The position numbers and the translations under genes were made by a program. The notes under the pieces were generated by a model that worked only from the letters and a program-made list of their open reading frames with translations, ran no database searches and was not told the origin of the DNA. DNA of 12,269 nt from an uncultured Blautia sp. (GTDB taxonomy: Bacteria > Bacillota_A > Clostridia > Lachnospirales > Lachnospiraceae). Numbering within the stretch: position 1 is the first letter of the stretch; the number at the start of each line of letters is the position of its first letter. Location of the stretch: NCBI GenBank assembly GCA_905209435.1, contig CAJLTE010000089.1, positions 1 to 12,269 of the forward strand, written 5' to 3'. Positions 1-8,390 of this stretch are shown in pieces.

Positions 1-230
1 TTACCCATGGTATCACCAACGATACGGGCACATTTACGATGTGGCTTATCCGGACCGTTGTTCAATTCGATCATAGAATACAGCACTCTACGCTGTACCG
101 GTTTCAAACCATCTCTTACATCAGGAAGCGCTCTTGAAGCAATAACGCTCATAGCATATTCGATGTAAGATTCTTTCATGGTTTTCTCCAGATCCACATC
201 ATGGACCTGGTCAAAAATCTTGTCATCCAT
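1..230 (-). CDS. gyrA: DNA gyrase subunit A, N-terminal fragment (runs off the window)
   Basis: GyrA is the DNA-cleaving and religating subunit of gyrase, which forms an A2B2 complex with GyrB and introduces negative supercoils. The visible 76 codons translate to a start [19 protein letters not shown], followed by the family hallmarks [28 protein letters not shown] and a [15 protein letters not shown] stretch. The window edge falls just before the helix carrying the fluoroquinolone-resistance positions and well before the catalytic tyrosine, so neither can be read. The ATG at 228-230 lies 15 bases after the gyrB stop codon. Its ribosome binding site (AGGGGAG on the minus strand) overlaps that stop, so gyrA is clearly cotranscribed and probably translationally coupled with gyrB. 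A ParC paralogue is possible but less likely, given the typical GyrA sequence and the adjacent gyrase-type B subunit. Confidence 0.96.
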   Translation of the reverse strand, partial: MDDKIFDQVHDVDLEKTMKESYIEYAMSVIASRALPDVRDGLKPVQRRVLYSMIELNNGPDKPHRKCARIVGDTMG

Positions 231-245
231 ATTGTTCTATCTCCC

Positions 246-2245
<2,000 letters not shown>

Positions 2246-2269
2246 TTTTGCGCATAAAAATACAGATTT

Positions 2270-2298
2270 ATTATAGCACAAAATCCCCGTTTTTGCCA
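2270..2298 (-). promoter_or_regulatory. Predicted gyrB-gyrA promoter (sigma-A type, extended -10)
   Basis: The minus strand reads TGCTATAAT with a perfect TATAAT at 2270-2275 and an extended -10 TG. Seventeen bases upstream there is a weak -35 candidate, TGGCAA (2293-2298). It lies between the rsmI terminator and gyrB, so gyrBA should be an independent transcription unit with a leader of about 95 bases. Confidence 0.75.
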
Positions 2299-2320
2299 GT
2301 TAAAAGCCATTTCAAGATGT

Positions 2321-2365
2321 AAAAAAAACGGCGTATTTTCAACGGATATCCGTCAAAAATACGCC
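2321..2365 (-). terminator. Intrinsic terminator after rsmI (end of the holB-rsmI unit)
   Basis: Arms GGCGTATTTT (minus-strand complement of 2356-2365) and AAAATACGCC (of 2330-2339) form a 10-bp stem. Inside it is a second perfect palindrome, ACGGATATCCGT (2342-2353), separated by two mismatched positions on each side. The minus-strand transcript continues with eight U residues (2321-2328). There is no U-tract in the plus direction, so it acts for the minus strand only. Confidence 0.9.
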
Positions 2366-2423
2366 TTATCTCCCCCTATATGTCTGCTTGTTAGGAATAA
2401 CACCTGCCAGAACAGTTTCTTCT

Positions 2424-3269
2424 CTATTTTTGCAGCAAAAGCGCCTGGTAAATATCTCTTTTTGTCACACCTCGATCCTTTGCAACCATCTTCATTGCCT
2501 CTTTGCGTGCGATCCCCTGATTCTCATAAATCGCCATATGTTCCTCAATGGAGATGTCTCTCCAGGATTCCTGTGACTCCTGTTCCATTTCCTTTCGGCT
2601 TCTGCCCTCGATCACCAGGACACACTCTCCAAGGGGCTTCTGATCTTTGTAAAAAGCAATCAGATCTTCGATTGTTGTCCGAAATGCCGTTTCATACTTC
2701 TTGGTAAGCTCACGGCAAAGAGTCATTCTGCGGTTTCCAAGAGCCTGGTACAATTCCTGCAGGGTACCAACCAAGTGATGGGGTGCCTCATAAAGGATGA
2801 TGGTGCGGGTTTCGTTTTTCAACTCTTCCAGAATGGCTTTCCTCTCTTTTTTATCCGGAGGTAAAAAGGCCTCGAATGCAAATCTGCGGGTGGAAAGTCC
2901 GGACAGGGTAAGAGCCGTGATACATGCTGCCGGGCCTGGAAGCGAAGTTACTTCAATTCCGGCATCGTAACACATAGCAGCCAATACTTCCCCTGGGTCA
3001 GAAATTCCAGGTGTTCCCGCATCTGTGATCAGAGCCACATTCAGACCCTCCTGCATTTTCTCAATGAGGGTGTAGGCTTTCTCCACTTTGTTGTACTCAT
3101 GGTAACTGGTCATTGGAGTTTTTATGTCAAAATGATTGAGAAGCTTGATACTGTTGCGGGTGTCTTCCGCAGCGATCAGATCCACTTCCTTCAGAACACG
3201 GAGCACGCGAAGCGTAATATCCTCCAGATTTCCGATTGGCGTGGCACATAGATATAATTTACCACTCAT
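2424..3269 (-). CDS. rsmI: 16S rRNA (cytidine-1402-2'-O)-methyltransferase
   Basis: RsmI uses SAM to 2'-O-methylate C1402 of 16S rRNA in the decoding centre. The 281-residue protein has the tetrapyrrole-methylase (class III) fold signatures: CATPIGNLEDIT (8-19), AEDTR (34-38), YHEYN (56-60, usually written FHEHN in the family), ITDAGTPGISDPG (81-93) and LPGPAA near 110-115. A C-terminal helical part (about 235-281, GIARKEAMKMVAKDRGVTKRD) resembles the small HTH-like tail of RsmI. The ATG at 3267-3269 has a nearby AAGGGAG ribosome binding site at 3276-3282. It lies 52 bases downstream of trmN6 with no terminator between them, so it is probably the last gene of the holB operon. The order trmN6-rsmI matches yabB...rsmI in B. 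subtilis, with yazA missing. Confidence 0.97.
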   Translation of the reverse strand: MSGKLYLCATPIGNLEDITLRVLRVLKEVDLIAAEDTRNSIKLLNHFDIKTPMTSYHEYNKVEKAYTLIEKMQEGLNVALITDAGTPGISDPGEVLAAMCYDAGIEVTSLPGPAACITALTLSGLSTRRFAFEAFLPPDKKERKAILEELKNETRTIILYEAPHHLVGTLQELYQALGNRRMTLCRELTKKYETAFRTTIEDLIAFYKDQKPLGECVLVIEGRSRKEMEQESQESWRDISIEEHMAIYENQGIARKEAMKMVAKDRGVTKRDIYQALLLQK

Positions 3270-3321
3270 ATTTTTCTCCCTTCTGCAATCATCTGTTTTT
3301 CATTTTTTATTTGCGATCTTT

Positions 3322-4062
3322 TTAAATCATATCGTACATTTCCAGAATGTCCTTTGTATAAACTCCCGGCTTCTCATACACGATCAGCGGTCTTTCCACA
3401 GTAATCCGGGAATTGCCGCCTTTCAGGGCTTCTATGAGCACCATATTAGGCTCCCTGTCAATGTATGGATAAACAAGCTGCATACGCTTAGGCTCCAGCT
3501 TATATTTCGTCAAAACCTGCATAATTTCTGTCAGTCTGAACGGTCTGTGTACCATGTAAAAACGTCCTCTGTCTCCAAGAAGCTTCGAAGCCTGGCTTAC
3601 CACATCCTCAAGAGTACAAAGGATCTCATGTCGGGCGATTGCCTTTGGCATATGCGGATTGGTCAGTCCATGCTGCCCGATCATATAGGGCGGATTGCAG
3701 GTGACAACATGAAAAGAAGCTGCCCCGAAAATACTGACAGCCTCCTTAATATCACCTTGTCTGATACTGACCCTGTCCTCCAGGTTATTGTATTTCACAC
3801 TTCTTGCTGCCATTTCAGCACACTCTTCCTGGATTTCCAGACCTGTGAAATGCTCTCCCACAGTCTTGGAAGCAAGGAGTACCGGAATAATACCAGTTCC
3901 CGTTCCCATATCGAGAACCTTCTCTCCCTTCTTCACTCTGGCAAACCCAGATAAAAGAACAGCGTCCATACCGAAGCAGAATTTCCGGGGATCCTGAATG
4001 ATATAATAGCCATTCTGCAGATCATCTACCCGCTCATTCTCCTTCACAAGATCATTAATCAT
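3322..4062 (-). CDS. trmN6: tRNA1(Val) (adenine-37-N6)-methyltransferase family protein (YabB-like)
   Basis: A 246-residue class I SAM-dependent methyltransferase. The SAM-binding motif I is VLDMGTGTGIIPVLLA (DMGTGTG at 51-57), the acidic motif II region is FTGLEIQEE, and the catalytic motif is NPPY (123-126), which is typical of N6-adenine methyltransferases acting on RNA or DNA. The N-terminal QDPRKFCFGMDAVLLSGF stretch is characteristic of the TrmN6/YabB family, which methylates A37 of tRNA1(Val). The ATG at 4060-4062 lies inside the ricT 3' end: the two genes overlap by 8 bases, and the ribosome binding site AGGGAG is within ricT (about 4074-4080), which suggests translational coupling. 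The family assignment is firm; the exact tRNA substrate is inferred from homologues. Confidence 0.92.
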   Translation of the reverse strand: MINDLVKENERVDDLQNGYYIIQDPRKFCFGMDAVLLSGFARVKKGEKVLDMGTGTGIIPVLLASKTVGEHFTGLEIQEECAEMAARSVKYNNLEDRVSIRQGDIKEAVSIFGAASFHVVTCNPPYMIGQHGLTNPHMPKAIARHEILCTLEDVVSQASKLLGDRGRFYMVHRPFRLTEIMQVLTKYKLEPKRMQLVYPYIDREPNMVLIEALKGGNSRITVERPLIVYEKPGVYTKDILEMYDMI

Positions 4063-4954
4063 CTAATTTGGAATCTCCCTTTTTATCTTCAAGATCCTTC
4101 AGTTCCTTTAATTCCTGTTCAGAGACTTTTACTTTCTTTTTTCTGGAACGGAATTTCAGTTCGCCTACAGGGAATTCCTGAATTTCTTTCTCATCACCAA
4201 TTTCTACTACTACCTTTACAAGCTGGCGGAGTACATTTACACTCTGTACATTGCCCTGGATTCCGTCTGGAGTAGTTACCGTATCTCCGATTCCCGGAAG
4301 TCTGCGATTCAGCTCCTCATAGGTCTCCTGCTCATTCTTCAGACAGCACATCAGTCTTCCGCATACACCTGAAATCTTCGTCTGGTTCAGAGAGAGATTC
4401 TGTTCCTTGGCCATTCGGATGGATACAGGTGCAAACTCGGAAAGATAAGTATGACAGCAGAGACATCTGCCGCAGATACCGATTCCTCCAAGAATTTTTG
4501 TTTCATCTCTTACACCAATCTGGCGAAGTTCAATTCTTGTCTTAAAAATAGATGCAAGATCCTTTACCAGCTGGCGAAAATCAATTCTGCCGTCTGCTGT
4601 AAAGTAAAACAACACTTTATTGTTATCAAAAGTATACTCTGCGTCAATCAGCTTCATCTCAAGTCCATGCTCGCGAATCTTCTTCTGGCAGATCTTGAAA
4701 GCGTCCCTCTCACGCTCCCTGTTATACTTCTCTCTTTCATCATCGTCTTTGGTAGCCACACGAAGCACTTCCTTCAAAGGATGTACCACCTGGTCATCCA
4801 CCACATCCTTAGGTGCAAGCACCACCTTTCCATACTCAACACCGCGGGCAGTCTCCACAATTACATGATCGCCCGGTTTCACTTTATAGTTCTTCGGATT
4901 GAAGTAATAGATCTTACCTACATTCCGAAATCTTACGCCTACTACTTTTGCCAT
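4055..4954 (-). CDS. ricT: PSP1-domain protein RicT (YaaT)
   Basis: RicT is part of the Ric complex (with RicA/YmcA and RicF/YlbF) that in B. subtilis steers RNase Y in mRNA maturation and influences sporulation, competence and biofilm formation; it binds Fe-S clusters with its partners. I choose the ATG at 4952-4954 (MAKVVGVRFR), giving 299 residues, because it has AGGGAGA about 8 bases upstream; a longer frame with 14 extra codons would overlap holB and lacks a binding site. The PSP1 core spans about 55-145. Cysteine clusters follow at CGRCLCC (C161, C164, C166, C167) and CGRLMCC (C198, C203, C204), matching the conserved cluster-binding region. The tail (about 275-299) is highly charged. 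It starts only one base after the holB stop codon. Neither partner gene is in the window. Confidence 0.94.
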   Translation of the reverse strand: MAKVVGVRFRNVGKIYYFNPKNYKVKPGDHVIVETARGVEYGKVVLAPKDVVDDQVVHPLKEVLRVATKDDDEREKYNRERERDAFKICQKKIREHGLEMKLIDAEYTFDNNKVLFYFTADGRIDFRQLVKDLASIFKTRIELRQIGVRDETKILGGIGICGRCLCCHTYLSEFAPVSIRMAKEQNLSLNQTKISGVCGRLMCCLKNEQETYEELNRRLPGIGDTVTTPDGIQGNVQSVNVLRQLVKVVVEIGDEKEIQEFPVGELKFRSRKKKVKVSEQELKELKDLEDKKGDSKLDD

Positions 4955-4955
4955 T

Positions 4956-5945
4956 CTATTTCTCCCTGATTGTAAGGAACAGAAGCTCAAGAGCAAGTTC
5001 TGTATTTACATTGGCACGAAGACGTACTTTTGTTTTCTCCAGTGCATCCAGAATCTTCTCCAGGTTCTCATAGGAACGCTGGCTTGCCTGTTCCCTTATA
5101 TAATTTATTTCCTGCTTAAATACAAGATTATCAACTTCCCGTGTAGCCTTAAACATCAGTACATCACGGAACCAGAACTGGAAAAGATCCAGATAGTCAC
5201 TGATGTTCTGCTTGTCATTGGAAAGCTCCTTGATTGCTTCTGTAAGCTCATATACTTCCATTCCGTCTGCATTCTTCAGGATGCGGAGTGCATTCTGGGT
5301 CATATCTGCAAACTCCTGGGAAGTAGCTACCTGTTTCGCTCTGCCAATACTGCCATGAGCATAGGAAGCATCGATCTCAGCCTGATAATCCGGTATATGG
5401 AGATGCTCCATCAGGTACTTCTTTACCAGACCGTCATCTACAACCTTCAGATCCAGACGTACACATCTGGAACGAATGGTCGGCAGCAGAGCATCAATAT
5501 TGCTTGTGAGAAGCATGATAACTGCATATTCCGGCGGCTCTTCAATGGTCTTCAGAAGAGCATTCTGTGCCTGGGGATTCATCAGCTCTGCATTTGCCAC
5601 AATATAAATCTTGTATGGGCTGCAGTATGGCTTAATATCCACATCATTGATAATCTGTTCCCTGATTTCGTCAATTGTAATCACATTTGGCTTCTCATGG
5701 GTCACCATAATGATATCCGGGTGATTCTTACCGATTGCCTTCTTGCAGGAATCACAATGTCCGCAAGGCTCCGTACCGCCCTCTTCACACTGCAATGTCA
5801 TCGCATAGGTTCCTGCCAGCAATTTCTTTCCAGAACCAGGGTCACCTGTAAAAATATACGAATGGGACACTTTCTCTGTCTGTATGGCATTCTTCAAATG
5901 TCTGATTATCTCTTCATGTCCTATAATGTCGTTAAACCCTAACAT
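4956..5945 (-). CDS. holB: DNA polymerase III subunit delta'
   Basis: The delta' subunit is the stator of the clamp loader that places the beta sliding clamp on DNA. From the ATG at 5943-5945 the protein has 329 residues. It shows an AAA+ fold: P-loop GDPGSGKK (34-41) with Lys in place of the usual Ser/Thr, consistent with delta' not hydrolysing ATP; a four-cysteine zinc module (C53, C61, C64, C67); the ANAELMNPQAQNALLKTIEE block (117-136); and the SRC motif (159-161) whose Arg acts on the neighbouring subunit's ATP site. The C-terminal third is the helical collar domain. A GTG at 5954 in the same frame is a possible alternative start but has poorer ribosome-binding spacing. It heads the holB-ricT-trmN6-rsmI unit, as in B. 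subtilis. Confidence 0.95.
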   Translation of the reverse strand: MLGFNDIIGHEEIIRHLKNAIQTEKVSHSYIFTGDPGSGKKLLAGTYAMTLQCEEGGTEPCGHCDSCKKAIGKNHPDIIMVTHEKPNVITIDEIREQIINDVDIKPYCSPYKIYIVANAELMNPQAQNALLKTIEEPPEYAVIMLLTSNIDALLPTIRSRCVRLDLKVVDDGLVKKYLMEHLHIPDYQAEIDASYAHGSIGRAKQVATSQEFADMTQNALRILKNADGMEVYELTEAIKELSNDKQNISDYLDLFQFWFRDVLMFKATREVDNLVFKQEINYIREQASQRSYENLEKILDALEKTKVRLRANVNTELALELLFLTIREK

Positions 5946-5950
5946 CGGAA

Positions 5951-5957
5951 TCACCTC
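5951..5957 (-). promoter_or_regulatory. Ribosome binding site that fixes the holB start
   Basis: The minus strand reads GAGGTGA followed by a five-base spacer (TTCCG) and ATG at 5945. The competing in-frame GTG at 5954 lies within this site itself, so ATG is the better start. Confidence 0.75.
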
Positions 5958-6020
5958 ACCCTATCATTTTCGCTATTGTCAAAGGCTGCGGTCAGCACCC
6001 TTGCATAGCTTATTTTGTAC

Positions 6021-6041
6021 AAATACACTCTAAATGTATTT
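6021..6041 (-). repeat. Inverted repeat at the predicted holB transcription start
   Basis: Perfect 7-base arms AAATACA (6021-6027) and TGTATTT (6035-6041) with a 7-base spacer. It sits immediately downstream of the predicted -10 box of the holB unit, a position typical of a repressor operator, or it could be a leader hairpin. No U-tract follows on the minus strand, so it is not a terminator. No known regulator motif was recognised. Confidence 0.45.
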
Positions 6042-6049
6042 ACCCTTTA

Positions 6050-6055
6050 ATTCTA
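6050..6055 (-). promoter_or_regulatory. Predicted promoter of the holB-ricT-trmN6-rsmI unit
   Basis: The minus strand carries TGATAGAAT, an extended -10 with TAGAAT at 6050-6055. No convincing -35 box was found at 16-18 bases upstream. It lies in the 217-base non-coding gap (5946-6162), downstream of the gmk-like gene's terminator, where a promoter is needed. The leader would be about 98 bases. The exact position is uncertain. Confidence 0.45.
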
Positions 6056-6087
6056 TCATGTACGACAAAATCATGCTATAGTTTTTT

Positions 6088-6101
6088 GTGAATTTATTCA
6101 C
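6088..6101. repeat. Palindrome GTGAATTTATTCAC upstream of the holB promoter
   Basis: Perfect 6-base arms GTGAAT/ATTCAC around TT. It resembles half-sites of an ARG box (TGAAT...ATTCA), but the spacer is 2 rather than 4 bases, so assignment to ArgR/AhrC is not supported. It lies about 10 bases upstream of where a -35 element would be. Confidence 0.4.
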
Positions 6102-6109
6102 TTATCAAC

Positions 6110-6145
6110 AAAAAATGTGTTACTGTTCACTCCGTGACCAGTAAC
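6110..6145 (-). terminator. Intrinsic terminator after the guanylate-kinase-like gene
   Basis: The minus-strand arms GTTACTG (6139-6145) and CAGTAAC (6119-6125) continue inward, across one G/A mismatch, with TCAC/GTGA around a three-base loop. Three bases after the stem come six U residues (6110-6115). The hairpin lies 17 bases after the stop codon of the gene at 6163-6747 and separates it from the holB unit. Confidence 0.88.
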
Positions 6146-6162
6146 GCGCTTCGCGATGCACA

Positions 6163-6747
6163 TTATGCCTGTCTAATATATTCAGCAATTTCTTCTACAC
6201 ATTCCTCCAGATCAACATTCTGGAATTTTCTCGTAATCCCGGCAGCAGCAATTTTTTCTTCGGAAAAATCCTCCTGATCTGCAAGAAATCTTCTGCACAT
6301 TTCCTCATAGCGGGGTATCTCCTGACCACGCTCTCTTTTCAATGCTCTTGCAAGACGCTCTCCGTCCTCCACTTCGATATAAACAGGACAAACATTCTCT
6401 TTTCCATAGTATTCTCTCATTTTCACATAAGATTCAAGTGTACCGATTCCCAGATAGTCAGCATTTTCCAAATCCACCTGACCGTCATCTGCTGTAAAAT
6501 AGTTCCAGATTCCATGTACTGTATGATAAGCTCTGGCCTCGATCAGATTTCCGCTGCTTCGAAATTCTTCCAGCTTTTTATCATCCACGAAATAGTACTG
6601 TTTACCATTCTCTTCCTCTGCACGGATTGGGCGGGTAGTATAAAGAACCAGCTTCTTAAGTCCCAATCCCTCATGTGCTGCCAGCCTGGCATATATATGA
6701 TCCTTACCAGATGCGCTTTTTCCCATAATGTAAAATATTTTTCCCAT
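6163..6747 (-). CDS. Guanylate-kinase-like P-loop protein (divergent)
   Basis: A 194-residue P-loop kinase whose nearest recognisable family is guanylate kinase (GMP + ATP to GDP + ADP). The P-loop is GKSASGKD (9-16), with Asp where a Ser/Thr normally coordinates Mg. The GMP-binding block YTTRPIRAEEENGKQYYFV (36-54) keeps R39, R42 and the Tyr near 51, and E70 is present. The Ser usually found two residues before TTR is Leu35, and the FLDID motif, whose Asp binds the guanine, reads YLGIG (98-102). The lid with several Arg residues (124-152) is kept. The start at 6745-6747 preserves the first beta strand (KIFYIMG); a second in-frame ATG at 6726 would remove it. The gene sits 17 bases after the decarboxylase and is the last gene of its operon, where tmk lies in B. 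subtilis. Substrate is uncertain; GMP, another nucleotide, or a regulatory role are all possible. Confidence 0.8.
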   Translation of the reverse strand: MGKIFYIMGKSASGKDHIYARLAAHEGLGLKKLVLYTTRPIRAEEENGKQYYFVDDKKLEEFRSSGNLIEARAYHTVHGIWNYFTADDGQVDLENADYLGIGTLESYVKMREYYGKENVCPVYIEVEDGERLARALKRERGQEIPRYEEMCRRFLADQEDFSEEKIAAAGITRKFQNVDLEECVEEIAEYIRQA

Positions 6748-6753
6748 AATGTA
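6717..6753 (-). repeat. 16-bp direct repeat spanning the start of the guanylate-kinase-like gene
   Basis: The plus-strand 16-mer TTTTTCCCATAATGTA occurs at 6717-6732 and again at 6738-6753, a 21-bp period equal to seven codons. Each copy contains an ATG followed by GGGAAAAA, so the protein begins MGKIFYI-MGKSASG with two in-frame candidate starts. The second MGK belongs to the P-loop and is needed for function; the first may have arisen by duplication or by chance codon use. Confidence 0.7.
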
Positions 6754-6756
6754 TCA

Positions 6757-6777
6757 GGCAGGGGTTACACCTCTGCC
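6757..6777 (-). promoter_or_regulatory. Hairpin over the decarboxylase stop and the only SD-like sequence for the next gene
   Basis: The minus-strand transcript reads GGCAGAGG-UGUAA-CCCCUGCC: seven of eight stem positions pair, with one A/C mismatch, and the loop holds the UAA stop (6765-6767). The stem contains AGAGGTG (6768-6774), the nearest Shine-Dalgarno-like sequence to the ATG at 6747, but 20 bases away. No better binding site is visible. A ribosome finishing the decarboxylase would open the hairpin, so coupled translation is plausible. Confidence 0.4.
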
Positions 6778-8363
6778 TGCTCCTTTACTACGCTTATTGT
6801 TTCGTTATTTTCTCCGCAAAGACCGTGAAGATTCAGTCCCTGTTCCATATATCTTCTCACATTCCTTGTAAAAAGTCCAGTAATCTGTTCGCCTGGAACA
6901 ATAATGGGAATCCCCGGCGGATAAAGATATACAAATTCTGCGGCAATTTTCCCTGCACTTTCTTCCAGAAGACAAAGCTGGGATGGGGCATCCATTGCCC
7001 TGGAAATGGACATAAGCTGCTTCATAGGACCACACTTGCAGGCATATTTTTCATTTCGCAAGCCATCGCTGCGGGTATCCTTTTTTTCACATCTTTCACA
7101 ATCTTCAGAATTACATTTAACACACTTCTGCCTTTCCACTTCCGGTACATAATCTGAATTTCCAACAGCTATTTTCTCTGTTATATTCCTGCTCTTCTCT
7201 GCCAGTTCAGCTTCCTGTCTGTCGATTTCTTCTATAGCTTTGCAAAGCCTCCGGAATCCTTCCCTGGTGTCTCCAACTGCTGCCAGCGCAAGCACATAAT
7301 TCTCTGTAGTCATCTCAACTTCCAAATGATATTTTCTTCGAAGGATTCCCGCAAGTTCCGGACCATTTAAACTGCTGTGCAATGTGGACAGAATCAGCTT
7401 AGAGCGGTCATAATCAAATATTTCTGTTGTGCCCTGTTCGTCCTTTTCTTCCCCAGTCTCTTCCGGTGTCTGTAACAGACGTATATACCTGCGCTGACCA
7501 AGCTGTCTGCGGGCGGCTTCCAGATTTTCCGTAAATTCATCAAATAATCGTCCGCTGTCTTTTTCCAGCTTCGCTACACAGGCATCCAGACTGGACATAA
7601 GTATATAAGACGGACTGCTGGTCTCATAAATTCCAAGAAATCTGCGGATCAGCTTCTCACTTACACGTTCACTGCACAGATGAAGCACTGCAGTCTGGGT
7701 CATGGCCGGCAATGTTTTGTGAAAGCTCTGGATCACCACATCTGCTCCCAGATCTGCTGCTGAAACAGGAAAATAGTCAGAGAATCTGAAATGAGCGCCG
7801 TGGGCTTCATCCACGATCAGCGGAATTCCATGTTTGTGGGCAGTTTCCGCAATCTTGCGCACATCTGAAACCACCCCATCATAAGTAGGCGATGTAATAA
7901 GGACTGCTTCGATTTTCGGATTTTCCTCAAGATATCTTTCCACACGGGATACGGAAATTGAACCATTTATCCCCAAATCGTTGTCAGATTGTGGATAAAT
8001 ATATGTGGGAACCAGTTCCCGAAGGTAAATTGCGTGGTAAACAGCCTTGTGACAGTTTCTGGCCACCAGAATCTGTCCACCCTTTTTCACAGATGCGGAA
8101 ATGGCAGTAAGAATTCCTGCCGTACTTCCGTTGACACTAAAAAAACTTTTCCTGGTGCCGTACATTCTGGATAAGGCATTCTGCGCTTCAAGTAAAATTC
8201 CCTCAGAATGATGCAGATCGTCGAATCCGTCTATTTCCGTAATATCACGTTCAATAGGAAAATCCCCCTCTATGCACGCCTTATTCCGCTTGTGACCGGG
8301 CATATGGAAAGGATAAAAGTCGGATTTGCCGTAGTTCTCCAATTCTTTATATAGTCTTCTCAT
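6765..8363 (-). CDS. Orn/Lys/Arg decarboxylase family PLP enzyme (YaaO-like) with cysteine-cluster insertion
   Basis: A fold-type I PLP enzyme of the basic amino acid decarboxylase family, which makes cadaverine, putrescine or agmatine. I use the ATG at 8361-8363, with GAGAGGT four bases upstream, giving 532 residues; a TTG four codons earlier overlaps that binding site. Family marks: FHMPGHKR (19-26), the ITEIDGFDDLHHSEG substrate/PLP entry region (41-55), FFSVNGSTAG (74-83), the PLP-ring Asp in DEAHGAHF (D185), and the Schiff-base lysine in SFHKTLPAMTQTAVLH (K216). The C-terminal domain contains YPPGIPIIVPGE (481-492). It lacks the N-terminal wing domain of the large inducible enterobacterial enzymes. 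Unusual is a segment of about 50-60 residues (roughly 390-445) with CX2CX4CX2C (C414, C417, C422, C425) and C442-X-C444 between the small and C-terminal domains. Substrate cannot be read from sequence. It follows the response regulator by 27 bases. Confidence 0.9.
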   Translation of the reverse strand: MRRLYKELENYGKSDFYPFHMPGHKRNKACIEGDFPIERDITEIDGFDDLHHSEGILLEAQNALSRMYGTRKSFFSVNGSTAGILTAISASVKKGGQILVARNCHKAVYHAIYLRELVPTYIYPQSDNDLGINGSISVSRVERYLEENPKIEAVLITSPTYDGVVSDVRKIAETAHKHGIPLIVDEAHGAHFRFSDYFPVSAADLGADVVIQSFHKTLPAMTQTAVLHLCSERVSEKLIRRFLGIYETSSPSYILMSSLDACVAKLEKDSGRLFDEFTENLEAARRQLGQRRYIRLLQTPEETGEEKDEQGTTEIFDYDRSKLILSTLHSSLNGPELAGILRRKYHLEVEMTTENYVLALAAVGDTREGFRRLCKAIEEIDRQEAELAEKSRNITEKIAVGNSDYVPEVERQKCVKCNSEDCERCEKKDTRSDGLRNEKYACKCGPMKQLMSISRAMDAPSQLCLLEESAGKIAAEFVYLYPPGIPIIVPGEQITGLFTRNVRRYMEQGLNLHGLCGENNETISVVKEQAEV

Positions 8364-8390
8364 TTTACCTCTCAATTTTCTCAGAAATTA

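Noticed and set aside
3136..3954. A 272-codon plus-strand open frame across rsmI and trmN6
   Set aside because: Runs antisense across two well-supported genes and shows no protein family features.
4955..4996. A 14-codon upstream extension of ricT
   Set aside because: It would overlap holB, is not conserved in the family and lacks a ribosome binding site, while the ATG at 4954 has a good one.
6088..6101. ArgR (ARG box) operator
   Set aside because: The half-sites TGAAT/ATTCA are present but the spacer is 2 bases instead of 4, and no arginine gene is nearby.
6757..6777. Terminator between the decarboxylase and the kinase-like gene
   Set aside because: The hairpin has no following U-tract on the minus strand and the downstream ATG is only 9 bases beyond the stem.
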